Shown: positions 12,700 through 24,800 of the stretch, one piece after another
Layout of the letters: every line of letters begins with the position of its first letter
Position numbering within the stretch: the first letter of the stretch is position 1
Assembly (NCBI GenBank): GCA_032622095.1
Contig: CP136067.1
Coordinates: 98,446,707-98,510,706, forward strand
Length of the DNA stretch: 64,000 nucleotides
Source of the DNA: Siphonodentalium dalli
Taxonomy: Eukaryota > Mollusca > Scaphopoda > Gadilida > Siphonodentaliidae
Direction of reading: 5' to 3'
Made by a program: the position numbers and the translations under genes
The notes under the pieces: model-generated
Told to the model about the DNA's origin: nothing
What the model saw: the letters and a program-made list of their open reading frames with translations, nothing else
Databases searched by the model: none

Positions 12700-13030
12700 T
12701 GTGTCTGACATTTGCAGAATGAGGTCCACAGAGGGTGAATTTAGGGACGCAACACCGCATAGCGGGCTAGAATCACCAAATTCACCATCTGGTAACTTCA
12801 TTCTGCTTAGGCCTCAACTGCTATGGGAGACCTAGGATCAGATTGAAGTTCCCCAGTTGAAGCTGGTGGTGTTCACCCATTAGTCACCTCGATTATGCAT
12901 TTTTATCCTCTGCAAATTAGGGGATATAGAAACTGAACACAGAAGGGGAAAAAGTAACTCAAAACATGTAAATTCACTCCCTGGGGACCTCATTCTTCAA
13001 ATGTCAGACACACTAAATTCAGGCTTGCAA
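12700..13030. repeat. MITE-1 copy
   Basis: It begins 'agtgtgtctgacatttgcag' and ends with the inverse 'aatgtcagacacactaaatt'. The inner landmarks are 'gaggtccacagagggtgaat', 'ccccagttgaagctggtggt' and 'actccctggggacctcattc'. Confidence 0.8.
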
Positions 13031-13459
13031 AGATTTAATATTTTAGCAAATATGTTTTTGTTTGGATATATATGATTTAATGTTTTTTCTCATGCCTTAA
13101 CCATCAAATTATGTTTCGAACTTTCGATGACCCATCAATCTGTCTGTTTTGATTCAATTGGACAATCTTAAACAGTCCATGACCATAAAATATAAAAAAT
13201 TAAATTTGCCCTCCTGCCTCATTTTTCTTAAAAAGATGTATGTAAATCTAGCAATTAATTTATATTGGCCTTACAGTGCCTATATGATTTGTCAATATCT
13301 GCTGTTAAAGAAAGATGACTTCAAACTGTTGTGCCCTGCAATTTGGTTGCACAAATTTAGTTTTGAGCACTTCTGTACATTTTGTCTGACCAAATTAGTC
13401 ATAATTGATTACACAGCATATAAAATATCAATTTCTTGATATGAAGCGTATAACTGTGT

Positions 13460-13905
13460 AACATTAAAGGCACTCAATCCGAACAGATGCTCCTAAATTA
13501 CTATTTCTATGCCTTCGGGGGTAAATAATATTTGAATCGAGTTGAGGAACCCACCCATCAAAGCTCAGAGTGATCAGATATAAATTTTTGAAGTTTGTTT
13601 TTTCTCGAGATGTGTAATAATATGTGGCTCCAAAACACGTGGTCAAACAGAGGGTCTCGGACAAAATTGCAGATGAAGATGGATAACTCTAAAATCAAGT
13701 GGTAATACAGCCAAATTTCATGATATGTTGATAAATAACAAGTTTTGGGAAATTTGATACAATAGTTGACAGTGGTTAGCATTATTTTGTTGCAATAAAT
13801 CGATTCTGATAACTAAAGCATATTTTGAAGAAATATTGTTGTTGTTGTATCTTGATAGTATGGGGACGGTCTGATCGGATTGAGTACCTTTAACTTATAC
13901 TGTGT
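13460..13905. mobile_element. Inverted-terminal element, copy 1
   Basis: The ends are 'ttaaaggcactcaatccga' (about 13465) and the inverse 'tcggattgagtacctttaa' (about 13893). Internal landmarks 'tcagagtgatcagatat' and 'gatggataactctaaaatca' are shared with the second copy at 14.32-14.62 kb. It has no transposase. Confidence 0.65.
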
Positions 13906-14314
13906 GTCAAATATGAATAGCAAAGAATAAACTTCAAAGAGGGCTGACTTATCAAACACAAGTGAGATATAATTATGATATTAATATTTTTATTACAAGA
14001 AATCATATTACAACATATAAATTACATTCAAATACAATAATTTATAACATTGGTTAGTGAACACATCAGTTGGAGCAAAATTTTGTCAATGAACAAATCA
14101 ATTTGAGCATAAACAGTTATTATGAGCATTCAATAACATGGGAAAACTAGATTTAGTAGAATTAAGGGCCATAACTCTGGTTCAAGTTGGCAGAAATGGC
14201 TGAAATTAAAACTTGACCCATCGTTCCATACAAAATCAGAAATAATTAGCACTATTTAAACTGAAGTTATCAGACAGAATAATAATACATACATGGCAGT
14301 GACATTGGCCAAAC

Positions 14315-14622
14315 AGAATTAAAGGTGTTAATTTTTGGAGATGTGGACCAGAACCACGTGCTCAAATGGACAAATTGTGGTTGTAAGATGGATAACTCGA
14401 AAATCAAGTGGTTACTAACAATAACAACTTGATTTTAGAGTTATCCATCTTACACCCCCAATTTGTCTGTTGGAGCATGTAGTTCTGGTCCACATCTCCA
14501 AAAATTAACAAACTTCAAAAATCGATATCTGATCACTCTGAGCTTTGATAATATTTTTTACCCCCGAAGCCAAAGAAATAGTAATTTAGGGATGCTTAAT
14601 CGGATTGAGTACCTTTAATGTT
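14315..14622. mobile_element. Inverted-terminal element, copy 2, with ~90-bp hairpin
   Basis: The left part is an inverted repeat (about 14325-14515) built on 'tttggagatgtggaccagaa' and 'ttctggtccacatctccaaa', with 'gatggataactcgaaaatca' inside. The right end is 'atcggattgagtacctttaa'. It is related to the 13460-13905 element. Confidence 0.65.
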
Positions 14623-14624
14623 CT

Positions 14625-15430
14625 GCTTCTCAGAAGCCTCCCTGCTCATAAAATAATCGGCACAGATGGCCTTTGTTAAAGGTTATAATTAAGAAATAAC
14701 AGTTACCAAATTATGAAAATTGATAATAATATACTAACAGTACACGTATAGTATAATGACATTATGAGTGCGATGTGAGTCGAGCGTTTGTATATATACA
14801 GCACGTAAATAGTGAGCGATAAACAAAACACACAACACCGTGGCATTTTTTTTTAAAGAAGAGTGATTCACGGTGACCCATTCAAAACAGATATCTTTAG
14901 AGGCGAGGATTAGGAAATGCTTGGGGTCTTCCCGGTGTTGAGTGTTTTGCTTATCACATACTTGTTGCGTACATACATGAGTAAAACAGAATTAATGTCC
15001 TGCATTTCAGACACCTGCCTCCTCATAAAATAACACTGGGTGATTTAAAGGCATGGATGGCCTTTGTTATAGGTGATAATTAAGAAATAACAGTGACCAA
15101 ATTATGAAAATTTATAGCAAACACAAGCACGCGTTGGTGCTTATACCTTAGGCACAGGTGAATAATGATGTCATATAATATTTTCTATAGCAATCAGCCA
15201 AATTATGGTGGTGTGTACATTTTTTGGGAAATTGACACATGACTTCTGGTTAGCAACTGTCTGGAGATTGTTAAATTGCGGAATCGGCAGTGGACCAATG
15301 AGATGAAAATAAAATTGTAAACTTCCCAAGCAATACTTGTTGCATACATACATGAGTCAACAGAATTAATGTTCTGATTCTTAGACACCTGCCTCATCAT
15401 AAAATAACGCTGTGTGATTTAACATAACAT
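14625..15430. repeat. Three dispersed direct repeats
   Basis: A segment with 'gacacctgcctcctcataaa', 'gatggcctttgtta' and 'aattaagaaataacagt' occurs near 14630-14720, 14985-15110 and 15365-15425 (partial). No gene is recognised between the copies. Confidence 0.65.
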
Positions 15431-15716
15431 GTTCACTGCCAACGCCCATTCAAATACATGCAAAAAGTACGAGATAACTGGAACGTGTTAATGGCCCACT
15501 AAAAAAAGCTTGTGTTCACAATGCGATGTCCACAATATTTCCCTTTGATATTTCTGATAATATTAAACTGTATTAACACTTAGAGTGTATTACTTGGTTG
15601 GTTTGATATTAGTGCTGATATCAGGTCTATAGTACCAAACCCACCAAGTAATACCTTATTTATTAATTAGATTGCCGCTTAGTAACGCTGAATAGGTCAT
15701 TGTCGCATGGTTTCTG

Positions 15717-15800
15717 GCAAAAAGACACCCAGGATCTCTTAAACTGTCAAAAAGACACCCAGGATCTCTTAAACTGTCAAAAAGACACCCAGGATCTCAA
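15717..15800. repeat. 30-bp tandem repeat, about 2.7 copies
   Basis: The unit 'aaaaagacacccaggatctc' plus 'ttaaactgtc' is repeated nearly perfectly. Confidence 0.9.
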
Positions 15801-16424
15801 AGTCTCGCCAAACAACGGGAATTTTGTTTAGTCGTCTGTGTAAGATTGACAACTTTTTCAAATGAGTGATGTCACAAAATTCCATATTATTTACCAGTGA
15901 AGTTATGGCACTTGGTGGTGTCGTAAAATCATACATGTATTGCTGGGATTAAGGACAAACTGAAGTGATATTTGCATAGTTCGATAACAGGCCGTTCTGG
16001 GCAAAAATATCATATCTAATTAATAATGAATAATATAAACTACTTTTACATCAAGGGATTGGCTAAAAATACCAGATACTAATTTATATATTGCAAAATA
16101 GATGCTATAGTCTGTTCAAAGTAGAAATTTATTTTATACACTATACTACTCTATAAACCACAAGATAAAAAAATTAGGATTAGTTAAAATTAGCCTGCAA
16201 ACTCTGAACACATATCAACTCAAGCAATTAGTCGGAAATGAAAATGTTGAACGACAGATGAACTCAGACCCAGGGTTTTTGCTGGGGTTAAAATGTCAGG
16301 TCTGTATGAACCAGGATATGACATGCCAATCATGGTTTGGCCCGTCATATACAAATTTTTTAATTTCATGTCACAGAAAAACTCCTTTTCCTTGTGAGAA
16401 TATCCAAATAAGTTTCTATAGACA

Positions 16425-16890
16425 TATGTGACCCGCCATATCAAATCCAGTCGCAAGTCGGGATTTTTTTTACCCTGTGCCAATGCATTCTCTTATATAT
16501 GCGAGTCGACCATAGGTCGCCTCGCATATATAAGAGAATGCATTGGCCTAACAATTTTTTATCATTTTTTTTAAATAAATGTTTCTTACAATTTTTAGAA
16601 CATAAAATAAAAAACATCCATTACCCTGCAGGGAGCCCCACACATATATAGAAGCATATAGAAGAGTGTCGTCTGCTCATGTTTGTCTGGGGCTCTGAAT
16701 GGGTGAAATTATAAAATTGTTAAAGAATACAAGAAAACATTATTAAAATTGTAAAAAATTGTTAGGCCAATGCATTCTCTTATATATGCGAGGCGACCTA
16801 TGGTCGACTCGCATATATAAGAGAATGCATTGGCACAGGGTAAAAAAATCCCGACTTACGACTGGATTTGATATGGCGGGTCACATATAC
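16425..16890. mobile_element. Long inverted repeat containing two MITE-B hairpins
   Basis: The outer arms ('gtgacccgccatatcaaatc' and 'gatttgatatggcgggtcac') and inner MITE-B hairpins ('aatgcattctcttatatatg' and its complement) at about 16480-16546 and 16768-16833 form arms of about 130 bp around an AT-rich centre. The arms differ by a few substitutions, so the duplication is fairly recent. No protein is coded. Confidence 0.8.
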
Positions 16891-16994
16891 TCACTAGAAT
16901 TTGGGATAAAAATAAAAAGCATTGTTATCTGAGGTCAGATACAAGTATTAAAACGTGTTTTGCTTCTTATATTTTTCGGTAAATTTGAGATCGT

Positions 16995-17000
16995 TTTATT
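16995..17000 (-). promoter_or_regulatory. Candidate poly(A) signal for separase
   Basis: On the minus strand this reads AATAAA. An ATTAAA variant lies at 17226-17231. No AATAAA or ATTAAA is seen between the stop codon at 18602 and 17231, so the 3' UTR probably runs through the whole 56-bp array. This is inference. Confidence 0.3.
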
Positions 17001-17421
17001 TTTGCAGGTTAAATATTTTAAATCAGCGGTCGCAATTTACATTTTTTGGACAGTTGTGCATTACTGTCATTACTCCGATTCCGGAACTTCAATAAATACA
17101 AATAGCGTAACAACCCCGAACATTGTGTTGGAAGTGGTATTTTTTATGACTTCAGAGCGACTTTCTTGGACATATAATATTTGCAGAAAGGTATTTCTGG
17201 TATTCTGGTGCCGTACCGATCAGGCTTTAATTGATGACTTGGATTGGACCGGAAGATCACAGATGACAGGTGTTAGGCTGACCAATCAAAAATATTGTTT
17301 ATCACTGGCGGCAGAACATATAATTTATCAGGCAACATAGGTAGTAATTCTGGCTAATCAAAGATATTGTTTGGCGGTGGAACATATTCATTTGTATGAC
17401 ATATTATGCTAGACATAACAG

Positions 17422-18600
17422 AGGTTGTAATTATGATTTTGATCGTAAATGGACAGGTAGACCATAGACAACAGGTGCTGTACCGATGATGTAATATAGC
17501 TTGCATGGAGAGGTAGACAACAGACACAGACACCAGTTGCTGCACCGATCAGGTAATGTAGCTCGCATGGACAGGTAGACCATAGACAATAGGTGCTGCA
17601 TCGATCAGGTAATGTAGCTTGCATGGACGGGTAGACCATAGACAATAGGTGCTGCATCGATCAGGTAATGTAGCTTGCATGGACGGGTAGACCATAGACA
17701 ATAGGTGCTGCATCGATCAGGTAATGTAGCTTGCATGGACGGGTAGACCATAGACAATAGGTGCTGCATCGATCAGGTAATGTAGCCTGCATGGACAGGT
17801 AGACCATAGACAATAGGTGCTGCATCGATCAGGTAATGTAGCTTGCATGGACGGGTAAACCATAGACAATAGGTGCTGCACCGATCAGGTAATGTAGCTG
17901 GCATGGACAGGTAGACCATAGACAATAGGTGCTGCATCGATCAGGTAATGTAGCTTGCATGGACGGGTAGACCATAGACAATAGGTGCTGCATCGATCAG
18001 GTAATGTAGCTTGCATGGACAAGTAGACCATAGACAATAGGTGCTGCATCGATCAGGTAATGTAGCTTGCATGGACAAGTAGACCATAGACAATAGGTGC
18101 TGCATCGATCAGGTAATGTAGCTTGCATGGACGGGTAGACCATAGACATTAGGTGCTGCATCGATCAGGTAATGTAGCTTGCATGGACAAGTAGACCATA
18201 TACGATAGGTGCTGCATCGATCAGGTAATGTAGCTTGCATGGACGGGTAGACCATAGACAATAGGTGCTGCATCGATCAGGTAATGTAGCTTGCATGGAC
18301 GGGTAGACCATATACAATAGGTGCTGCATCGATCAGGTAATGTAGCTGGCATGGACGGGTAGACCATAGACAATAGGTGCTGCATCGATCAGGTAATGTA
18401 GCTTGCATGGACGGGTAGACCATATACAATAGGTGCTGCATCGATCAGGTAATGTAGCTTGCATGGACGGGTAGACCATAGACAATAGGTGCTGCATCGA
18501 TCAGGTAATGTAGCTGGCATAGACGGGTAGACCATATGCGATAGGTGCTGCACCGATGAGGTATTGTGTATCATTTCTCACGACAGGAACACAGGTTGTA
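17422..18600. repeat. 56-bp minisatellite grown from the last separase exon (about 20 copies)
   Basis: The unit (e.g. 'gcatcgatcaggtaatgtag' then 'cttgcatgg', 'gggtagaccatagacaatag') is 56 bp and matches, base for base with few changes, the segment of the terminal separase exon that encodes LHYLIGAAPVVYGLPVH. About 18 regular copies run from about 17520 to 18540, with variant copies at both edges. Both borders carry the exon's 3' end: 'aggttgtaattatgattttg' occurs at 17422 and again at 18593, just outside the true stop. Because 56 is not a multiple of 3 and each unit holds a stop in the coding register, the array is not translated as a repeat protein. Confidence 0.95.
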
Positions 18601-18601
18601 A

Positions 18602-18812
18602 TTATGATTTTGATGCTAAATGGACAGGTAGTCCATAGACAACAGGTGCTGCACCTATCAGGTAATGTAGCTTGCAAACATTTCTTGCAGCAGGAAGACA
18701 GTCTGTTAAGTAAGATTTTGATCTTTTTTCCAGCCAACTCTTCAGAAGCTGGTCAGAGAATTTATCTATGTCTTTATCTGTTACGTCCCAAAGGTTTCCG
18801 ACGACGCAGCAA
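18602..18812 (-). CDS. ESPL1: Separase exon 19 (terminal)
   Basis: This is the C-terminal 69 residues and TAA. The acceptor is TTTTGCAG before 18812. Joined to exon 18 it reads MAGC-CCVVGNLWDVTD, the same length as the vertebrate MAGCPLFLGNLWDVTD. It ends LIGAAPVVYGLPVHLASKS. The 56-bp part from GCAAGCTACATTACC to GTCCAT is the ancestor of the downstream minisatellite. Confidence 0.95.
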
Positions 18813-21800
18813 CTGCAAAAGAAGAGGATTTCAAGATTTTGGCAAAAAGACTTGAAATAGTGTGTCTGTTGTTTGCAGAATGAGGTCCCCAGAGGGTGAA
18901 TTTAGTGACACTATCCTGCACAAAAAGTAACTAAAAACAATGTTATTTTGAGACTTCGCTGAAGATGAGGCCTAAGCAGAATGAGGTTCCCAGAGGGTGA
19001 ATTTAGTGATACTAGCCCGCTGTGCAGGGTAGCGTCACTAAATTAACCCTCTGTGGACCTCATTTTGGCTTGGACAAAATTGCAGGATGTCAGTAATTTT
19101 AAAGATGCTCCATCTCTTCCTATAACAAGTTTTATATAGTTTCCGGGGTATAAAATCATAAATATGAATCAAAGACTCCTGTCTTCCTGTCTGAAAAGCT
19201 TCTATCAATTAATACCCTCCATCAAGGCCAAATTAATTTTGAATCAAAAATATTTCTCAATCTATATCAGAAATAAACAACTTTATTTTTTCTCTATAGA
19301 TAAATAATTTACTCTATCTTCAGTTTTGTCCGGGTTTTATTCACAAAAAAGCTATATGTAGTCTTGAAATTTGGGTTTAATAAAAATTATGTTGTTGTTG
19401 TAACTGTGACCCTGAAGAGATACACTATCTGTAAGTGTTTTGAGAAAGCCTGAGTTCAGTGTGGCTGTCACTTGAAGAACTTCCACCTGTATATTTGTAA
19501 ACCTAACTGATATTAGTGTGGCCAAAGTAATAGAAATATGCTGTATGGTGTTTGGGATTAACAACTTATCTAACAGTGTCGTTAATATAATATTGTAATT
19601 CAAGTTCAATAATTGTCACTGAAACACGCATTCTGAACAGCCAATAGCTGCTAACCTTTCTATCAACAGCATTGGTCTCTGATCGGAGAATACATTTTGA
19701 ATGGAGCACGGTATAATTGACAACGTGCGTAAACAAATACTTGGGAAGTTGTAACCCCATGGAATGTACACAGAGATATGATCACTGACAGAAAGGATAT
19801 CTCATTTCATAGCATGTAATGTCATTAAAAAGTGCTGTTCTGGCTGTTTCTTTTTAAGTTTTTGGTTTATTGAATTACAATGGAATTAAATGTACCCTGT
19901 TTCGTTTGATATTCGGAGATTCGAGCATGAAAACTTGTTTTTCAATTTTGTTTTGCCTGAGAAACGGGAGACTAACTGGTCTTGCAAGGTTGATGAAGAA
20001 ACAAGGTCGACAATATTAAATTCATGCTACTCACCATCCAGCCATGAAGTAATTGAGGATGACACCTGAGGGGTCAAGGTCACCCTTGATCTGTAACCTG
20101 CCACTGCTGCAACCAAACAGCAGAGGGACGGCACGACATTGTAGCTGCAGGATAGAGTCTCCATCGAGAAACTTGCTTCCAGTGCCATGACCACAGTAAC
20201 TGTAAGAAAGCAAAACAGGATGAAATTAGAATAAAATATCCTAACTGTATTGTTCACCTTTTCTGAATGTTACGGGTATGAAATATTAGGCAGCATAGCT
20301 CCTAGCTCTTTGAAAAGTAAATGGTTATAGAACAATGATACACCTCCCTCCTGATGGAGCAATATATGGTTTCATCTTTCAGGAATATTATGACCACTCT
20401 AATTCAATTATAACTGTTATTGCAATTTTTATTTTTGCTGTGGTTCATGTTACAAGTCTGAAAGAATTAGGGTTGGCAGGTTGGCTTAAAGTTTTTTTAT
20501 TTTGTTTTATTTTAGTATATTCTTAAGGATTTTCATGGTCTTTTGCAAATTTTAGATAAGATTAATTTTGATTTTCTTTGTATTACTAGTAACTGAAATA
20601 AACACAACGCTTTGATAGAAAGCATACCCATTCTATTAAAGACTAAAGAAAAATATTTTTGTTTTTTTTATTCAACATATTTCAGCATTTGTTTTTGATA
20701 ACCATAAAAAAAACTTTCGGGTAGCGGGTTTAAAATAGGGTAGGTAGGGAAACCAAACAATATGTTTTTTCTTTGGCCTAAGCCTGTTTATTGTTGATAG
20801 AGGTGAAGGTCATTTACTTACATAAGAATATCGTTGTTGGAAAGATCTGATCTATATTCATCTGCTGTTGAAGGTTTTACTATTATTATATAGAGGTGAA
20901 GGTCATTTGCAGTTACTTACATAAGAAGATCGTTGTTGGAGAGAGCTGATCTATATTCATCTTCTGTTGGAGGTTTTCCTATGATTCCACTCCAACCCTT
21001 TCGCCTGAACAAAATTCAGTTATACATATACATTAATGGGTAGAGCTTATGGTTGCTAGGAGACAAGACATCAGTAGAAATATTTTATTTTTACAGTGCC
21101 TGCCTATATGTTATAATACACCTGAGAACATACATTCTTTTCAAATATAATTGTGAAATTTTACGACTGGCATCAAGCAAAATGAAAAATAGAGTTATAA
21201 TCATAGATGAATATCCAACATCAATGCATAAATCAAAATATCAATACATTATGATTTGACAACAAAAAAGTTATTCGTAAATAGGCGATATAACACAGAA
21301 AGTATGTGCAGATATCAAAATTAGGGTGAACAAAGAAGTTTAAATGCAGCAAGCAACTGGCGCAGTCACTGATTGGTAGAAAATATCTGTTAATAATTAT
21401 TTGCTTGACAGCTGTAGAAATATCCATTGTTCAACTATCATAGTCGATGGTGGTGTCAATTTAGAATTTATGAAAATTTATGATTCCAATCTATGTTCTT
21501 GAATCGCCTATTCTTTAATGCATGCAGATATGGATGATATCTTAGGTCAGTTTCAACTTGTAGCATCGCTCAAGAGACAAAGAGAGAGCAGGTGAAAATA
21601 AATTAAAGTGCTGTAGTTCAACATGGGGAGCACGATAATGTCATACATTATCGTCAATGGAGCGATAAGGATTGCGGAAAAGTGGAAATGTGTAAGTAAT
21701 ACTAGAAGTCAACCTGAGAGCGATATGAAGTTTGGAATCAATCAGATAAAAAATGTTGGCTGCAGGGCGCCGAAGAATTTAGTCATGCAAAGAGCATGGC

Positions 21801-24800
21801 TGCTAGTGGCCATGTTTTTAAATGAAATTCTGAAAAATTTAATTGCTCCCAACTAGAGGTCATCCAGAAAATTCATGGGATGAATCAGATGAAAAATATT
21901 GGTTGCAGAGTGTGGAAAAGGATTTAGTCATGCAAAGAATAAAATCCAAGACGGCTGCCAGCAGCCATGATTTTGATTGAAAATCGTTCCAAGTTCGATA
22001 GCTCTAATCTAAAGGTCATCCTGAAGATCCATATGAAGTTATGGATCAGTTGGATGGAAACAAAATTTAGTCATGCAAAGAGTAAAATCCAAGATGGCTG
22101 TCGGCGGCCATGTTTTTTGAGCGAAAATCGTTCAAATTCGATAGAACGCATTTACTTGTGATCATAAACATGTCTGTAAATGAAAAAAAAAAATTCTTCG
22201 ATAAATGCGGGCTGCAGGGTCTGCTGATGGATTCAAATGTGATTTCAAAATGGCTGCTGGTGGCCATATATTTCAACGAAACTGATAGTTCCCACCAAGG
22301 CGGAGCTTCGTCAAGTTGAGCCAGAAACACAAAAGACCAGCTAGATTTGGGACTGTCCCCGTGGGAATAAGGATACCACCCGCAGTGAATTTGGGCTACA
22401 TTAAGGTTAGCCATATTAAAACATATTTGTTTTTCTAAAAAACACAAGGAATACAAGCAGATAACAAGCTTTGACAAAATTAAAATAGGGATTGTACAGA
22501 CGGACATTTAAAATATAGAGTGTACACCCACAATTATTTTGAACTCGAGTGTAATTTCTGGAATCATTATACAAATATAAACAGTTTATAAGTGGTAACT
22601 TACATTTGGAACCATTCCTCAAACATTTCCTGGCTGTTCGACAGGTTGTTCTCGGGATTAAGGATATAGAACGCACTACGGGGATTAACTCCCTTTCTCA
22701 TGATACTGTTCTTCTGCTCTGATTTACGCAGTAGAGTGGACAGGAAGTAGATGGACGGTAACCTAGTTACAGGCTGGTCACGCAACATCGGTATGTTCTC
22801 CCATGGTAAATGTTGCAGCTCCTGAAGATGAGAAATAATTCTATTAAGCGATCATGAAACAAGTGCATTACCAAGCAAGAATCTGGTTTACATTGAAGGA
22901 ATTGAGATCAGGCTTGTCAACCGGTACCAGTACCAGTACCGGTATTACTTGGCCGTTTCAATGGTACCGGTTTTGATACTCAGTACCGGCGGTTCTCGGT
23001 ACTCGCCAAAAACAGTAAATAGATCAGTATGGATCGATTAAAATTGAAGGAACTTTGCTCCTTTAAGAGTGCCGCAACTGCCGCTTGCATTATGGTATGC
23101 TACTATGTGTCAACGGATCAAGCACGCGGCGGCGGATGCCGAGTCTTGAAGCTGTTATCATTGTATTCAACAATGTATATATGTGTCATTGACTCAATGT
23201 GTGTTACATTATAACTTACATATGAGGATTGCAGCCTTGCAGGTACATAAAATTTATTTCAGTTTAAATTGTCATTCACCATATATATATACCCATCTTT
23301 CCGATGTATGTATTTGAGCGCCTGAAGCCCTAAACATAAAAGTTCTAACACCTATCAGGCTGCCTAAATTATGGCACATTTTAGGTGATTGTTGTGGGTG
23401 ATAAATCCAACTATTTCTGACTATACTAATGCATGTATGTGTGGCTGCTGTGGCATACGTGCATTAGGATAGTCTGACATGGTTGTATTTGTCATCCACA
23501 ACAATCACCAACAAGAGCTACGCTGGGCGTGCAATATACGCCCTCTCTTGGGTCGGCGGAAACTGGTAAAAAAGGGGCATAACTCTGGTAAAAATTGGCG
23601 GACGGAAATCAAATTTGAACTTGACCTGTGTTTTGGTGGGAGAAAGTAATATACCAAATTATCATTGAATCCGATAAGCTCTAGTAAAGTTATCATCCGG
23701 ACAACAAATTTCAGGGATTTTCTAAGTCAAATTACGTCAAATAAGGGGCATAACTCCGGTGAAAATTGGCGGACGGAACCCAAATTCGAACTTGAGCTGT
23801 CTTTTCTCCTAATAAACCCACATACCAAATTTGATTGAAATCGGTTCATTCTAACTAAAGTTATCATCCGGACAACAAATTTCAGGGATTTTCTAAGTCA
23901 AATTACGTCAAAAAAGGGGCCATAACTCTCGCACAAATTATCGGATTAAAACGAAATTCGGACTTGAGCTGTATTTTGATATATGTAATCCACAAAAAAA
24001 CGGGTTTTGCGTATAAACATTCCAAAATCGAGTTATCATCCGGAAACCAAAAAACATAAGAAAAACTGAATTTTCTGAGTCGAAAAAGGGGCATAACTCT
24101 GCCAAAAATGTTCGGACAGAACCCAAGTTCGAACTTGACCTGTGTTTTGGTGGGAGAAAGTAATATACCAAATTTGGATTCATTCCGATAAACTATACTA
24201 AAGTTATCATCCGGACAACAAATTTCAAGGATTTTCTAAGTAAAAAAACGTTAAATAAGGGGCATAACTCCGGTGAAAATTGGCGGGCGGAACCCAAATT
24301 CGAACTTGAACTTACTTTTCGGCTAATAAAACCACATACCAAATTTTACTAATTTTGGTTCACTCTAACTAAAGTTATCATCCGGACAACAGGTTAACGG
24401 ACGGACGGACGCCCGCCCGGACGCCCGGACGGACAGACCAATACTATAATACGGCCTTTTTTTCAAAAGGGCGTATAAAAACTGGCCATACATTACCAGT
24501 AATTACCACATTAGAATATACTCTTTTAAATGTGTGATATGTAGTGGAATAAACAATACAACACCAGTACCGGTACCGGTACCGCGGTTCCAACGCAATA
24601 CCGGTACCGACTACCTTGGTACCGGCGGTACTTTGACAAGCCTGATTGAGATGAGACATACGAACTGTTGGTTTTCCGTAACAAATATCTTGTCGAGTAT
24701 CATTATGAGAGGATGTCTCCTGTGATATTTGCTCCTGTAGGTGCCTCATTAACCCCATCAGTTCCATGTGATACATAACTTGTCAAGTATTATTATGAGA

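Larger units (their letters stand above)
22909..24644. mobile_element. Non-autonomous hAT element with 8-bp TSD
   Basis: The ends CAGGCTTGTCAA and TTGACAAGCCTG are perfect inverted repeats, followed inward by 'ggtaccggtacc'-rich subterminal blocks (22920-22990 and 24557-24630). The direct repeat attgagat at 22901-22908 and 24645-24652 is a perfect 8-bp target duplication, as expected for hAT. The interior has no transposase. It carries a hairpin (23383-23512) and a 'ggggcataactctgg' satellite (about 23513-24470). Confidence 0.9.

Noticed and set aside
16220-16483. 87-residue minus-strand frame near the long inverted repeat
   Set aside because: Half of it lies in the inverted-repeat arm and no motif is recognised.
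17520-18540. Regularly spaced repeats resembling a CRISPR array
   Set aside because: Units are contiguous with no unique spacers, and the sequence is a eukaryotic exon-derived minisatellite.
17409-18574. Several minus-strand frames in the 56-bp array reading LIDAAPIVYGLPVHASYIT
   Set aside because: The unit length is not a multiple of three and each unit has a stop in the separase register. These frames are echoes of the exon, not separate genes.
22067-22507. 146-residue minus-strand frame
   Set aside because: It runs through 'aagatggctg' satellite units. Composition and location point to repeat, not gene.
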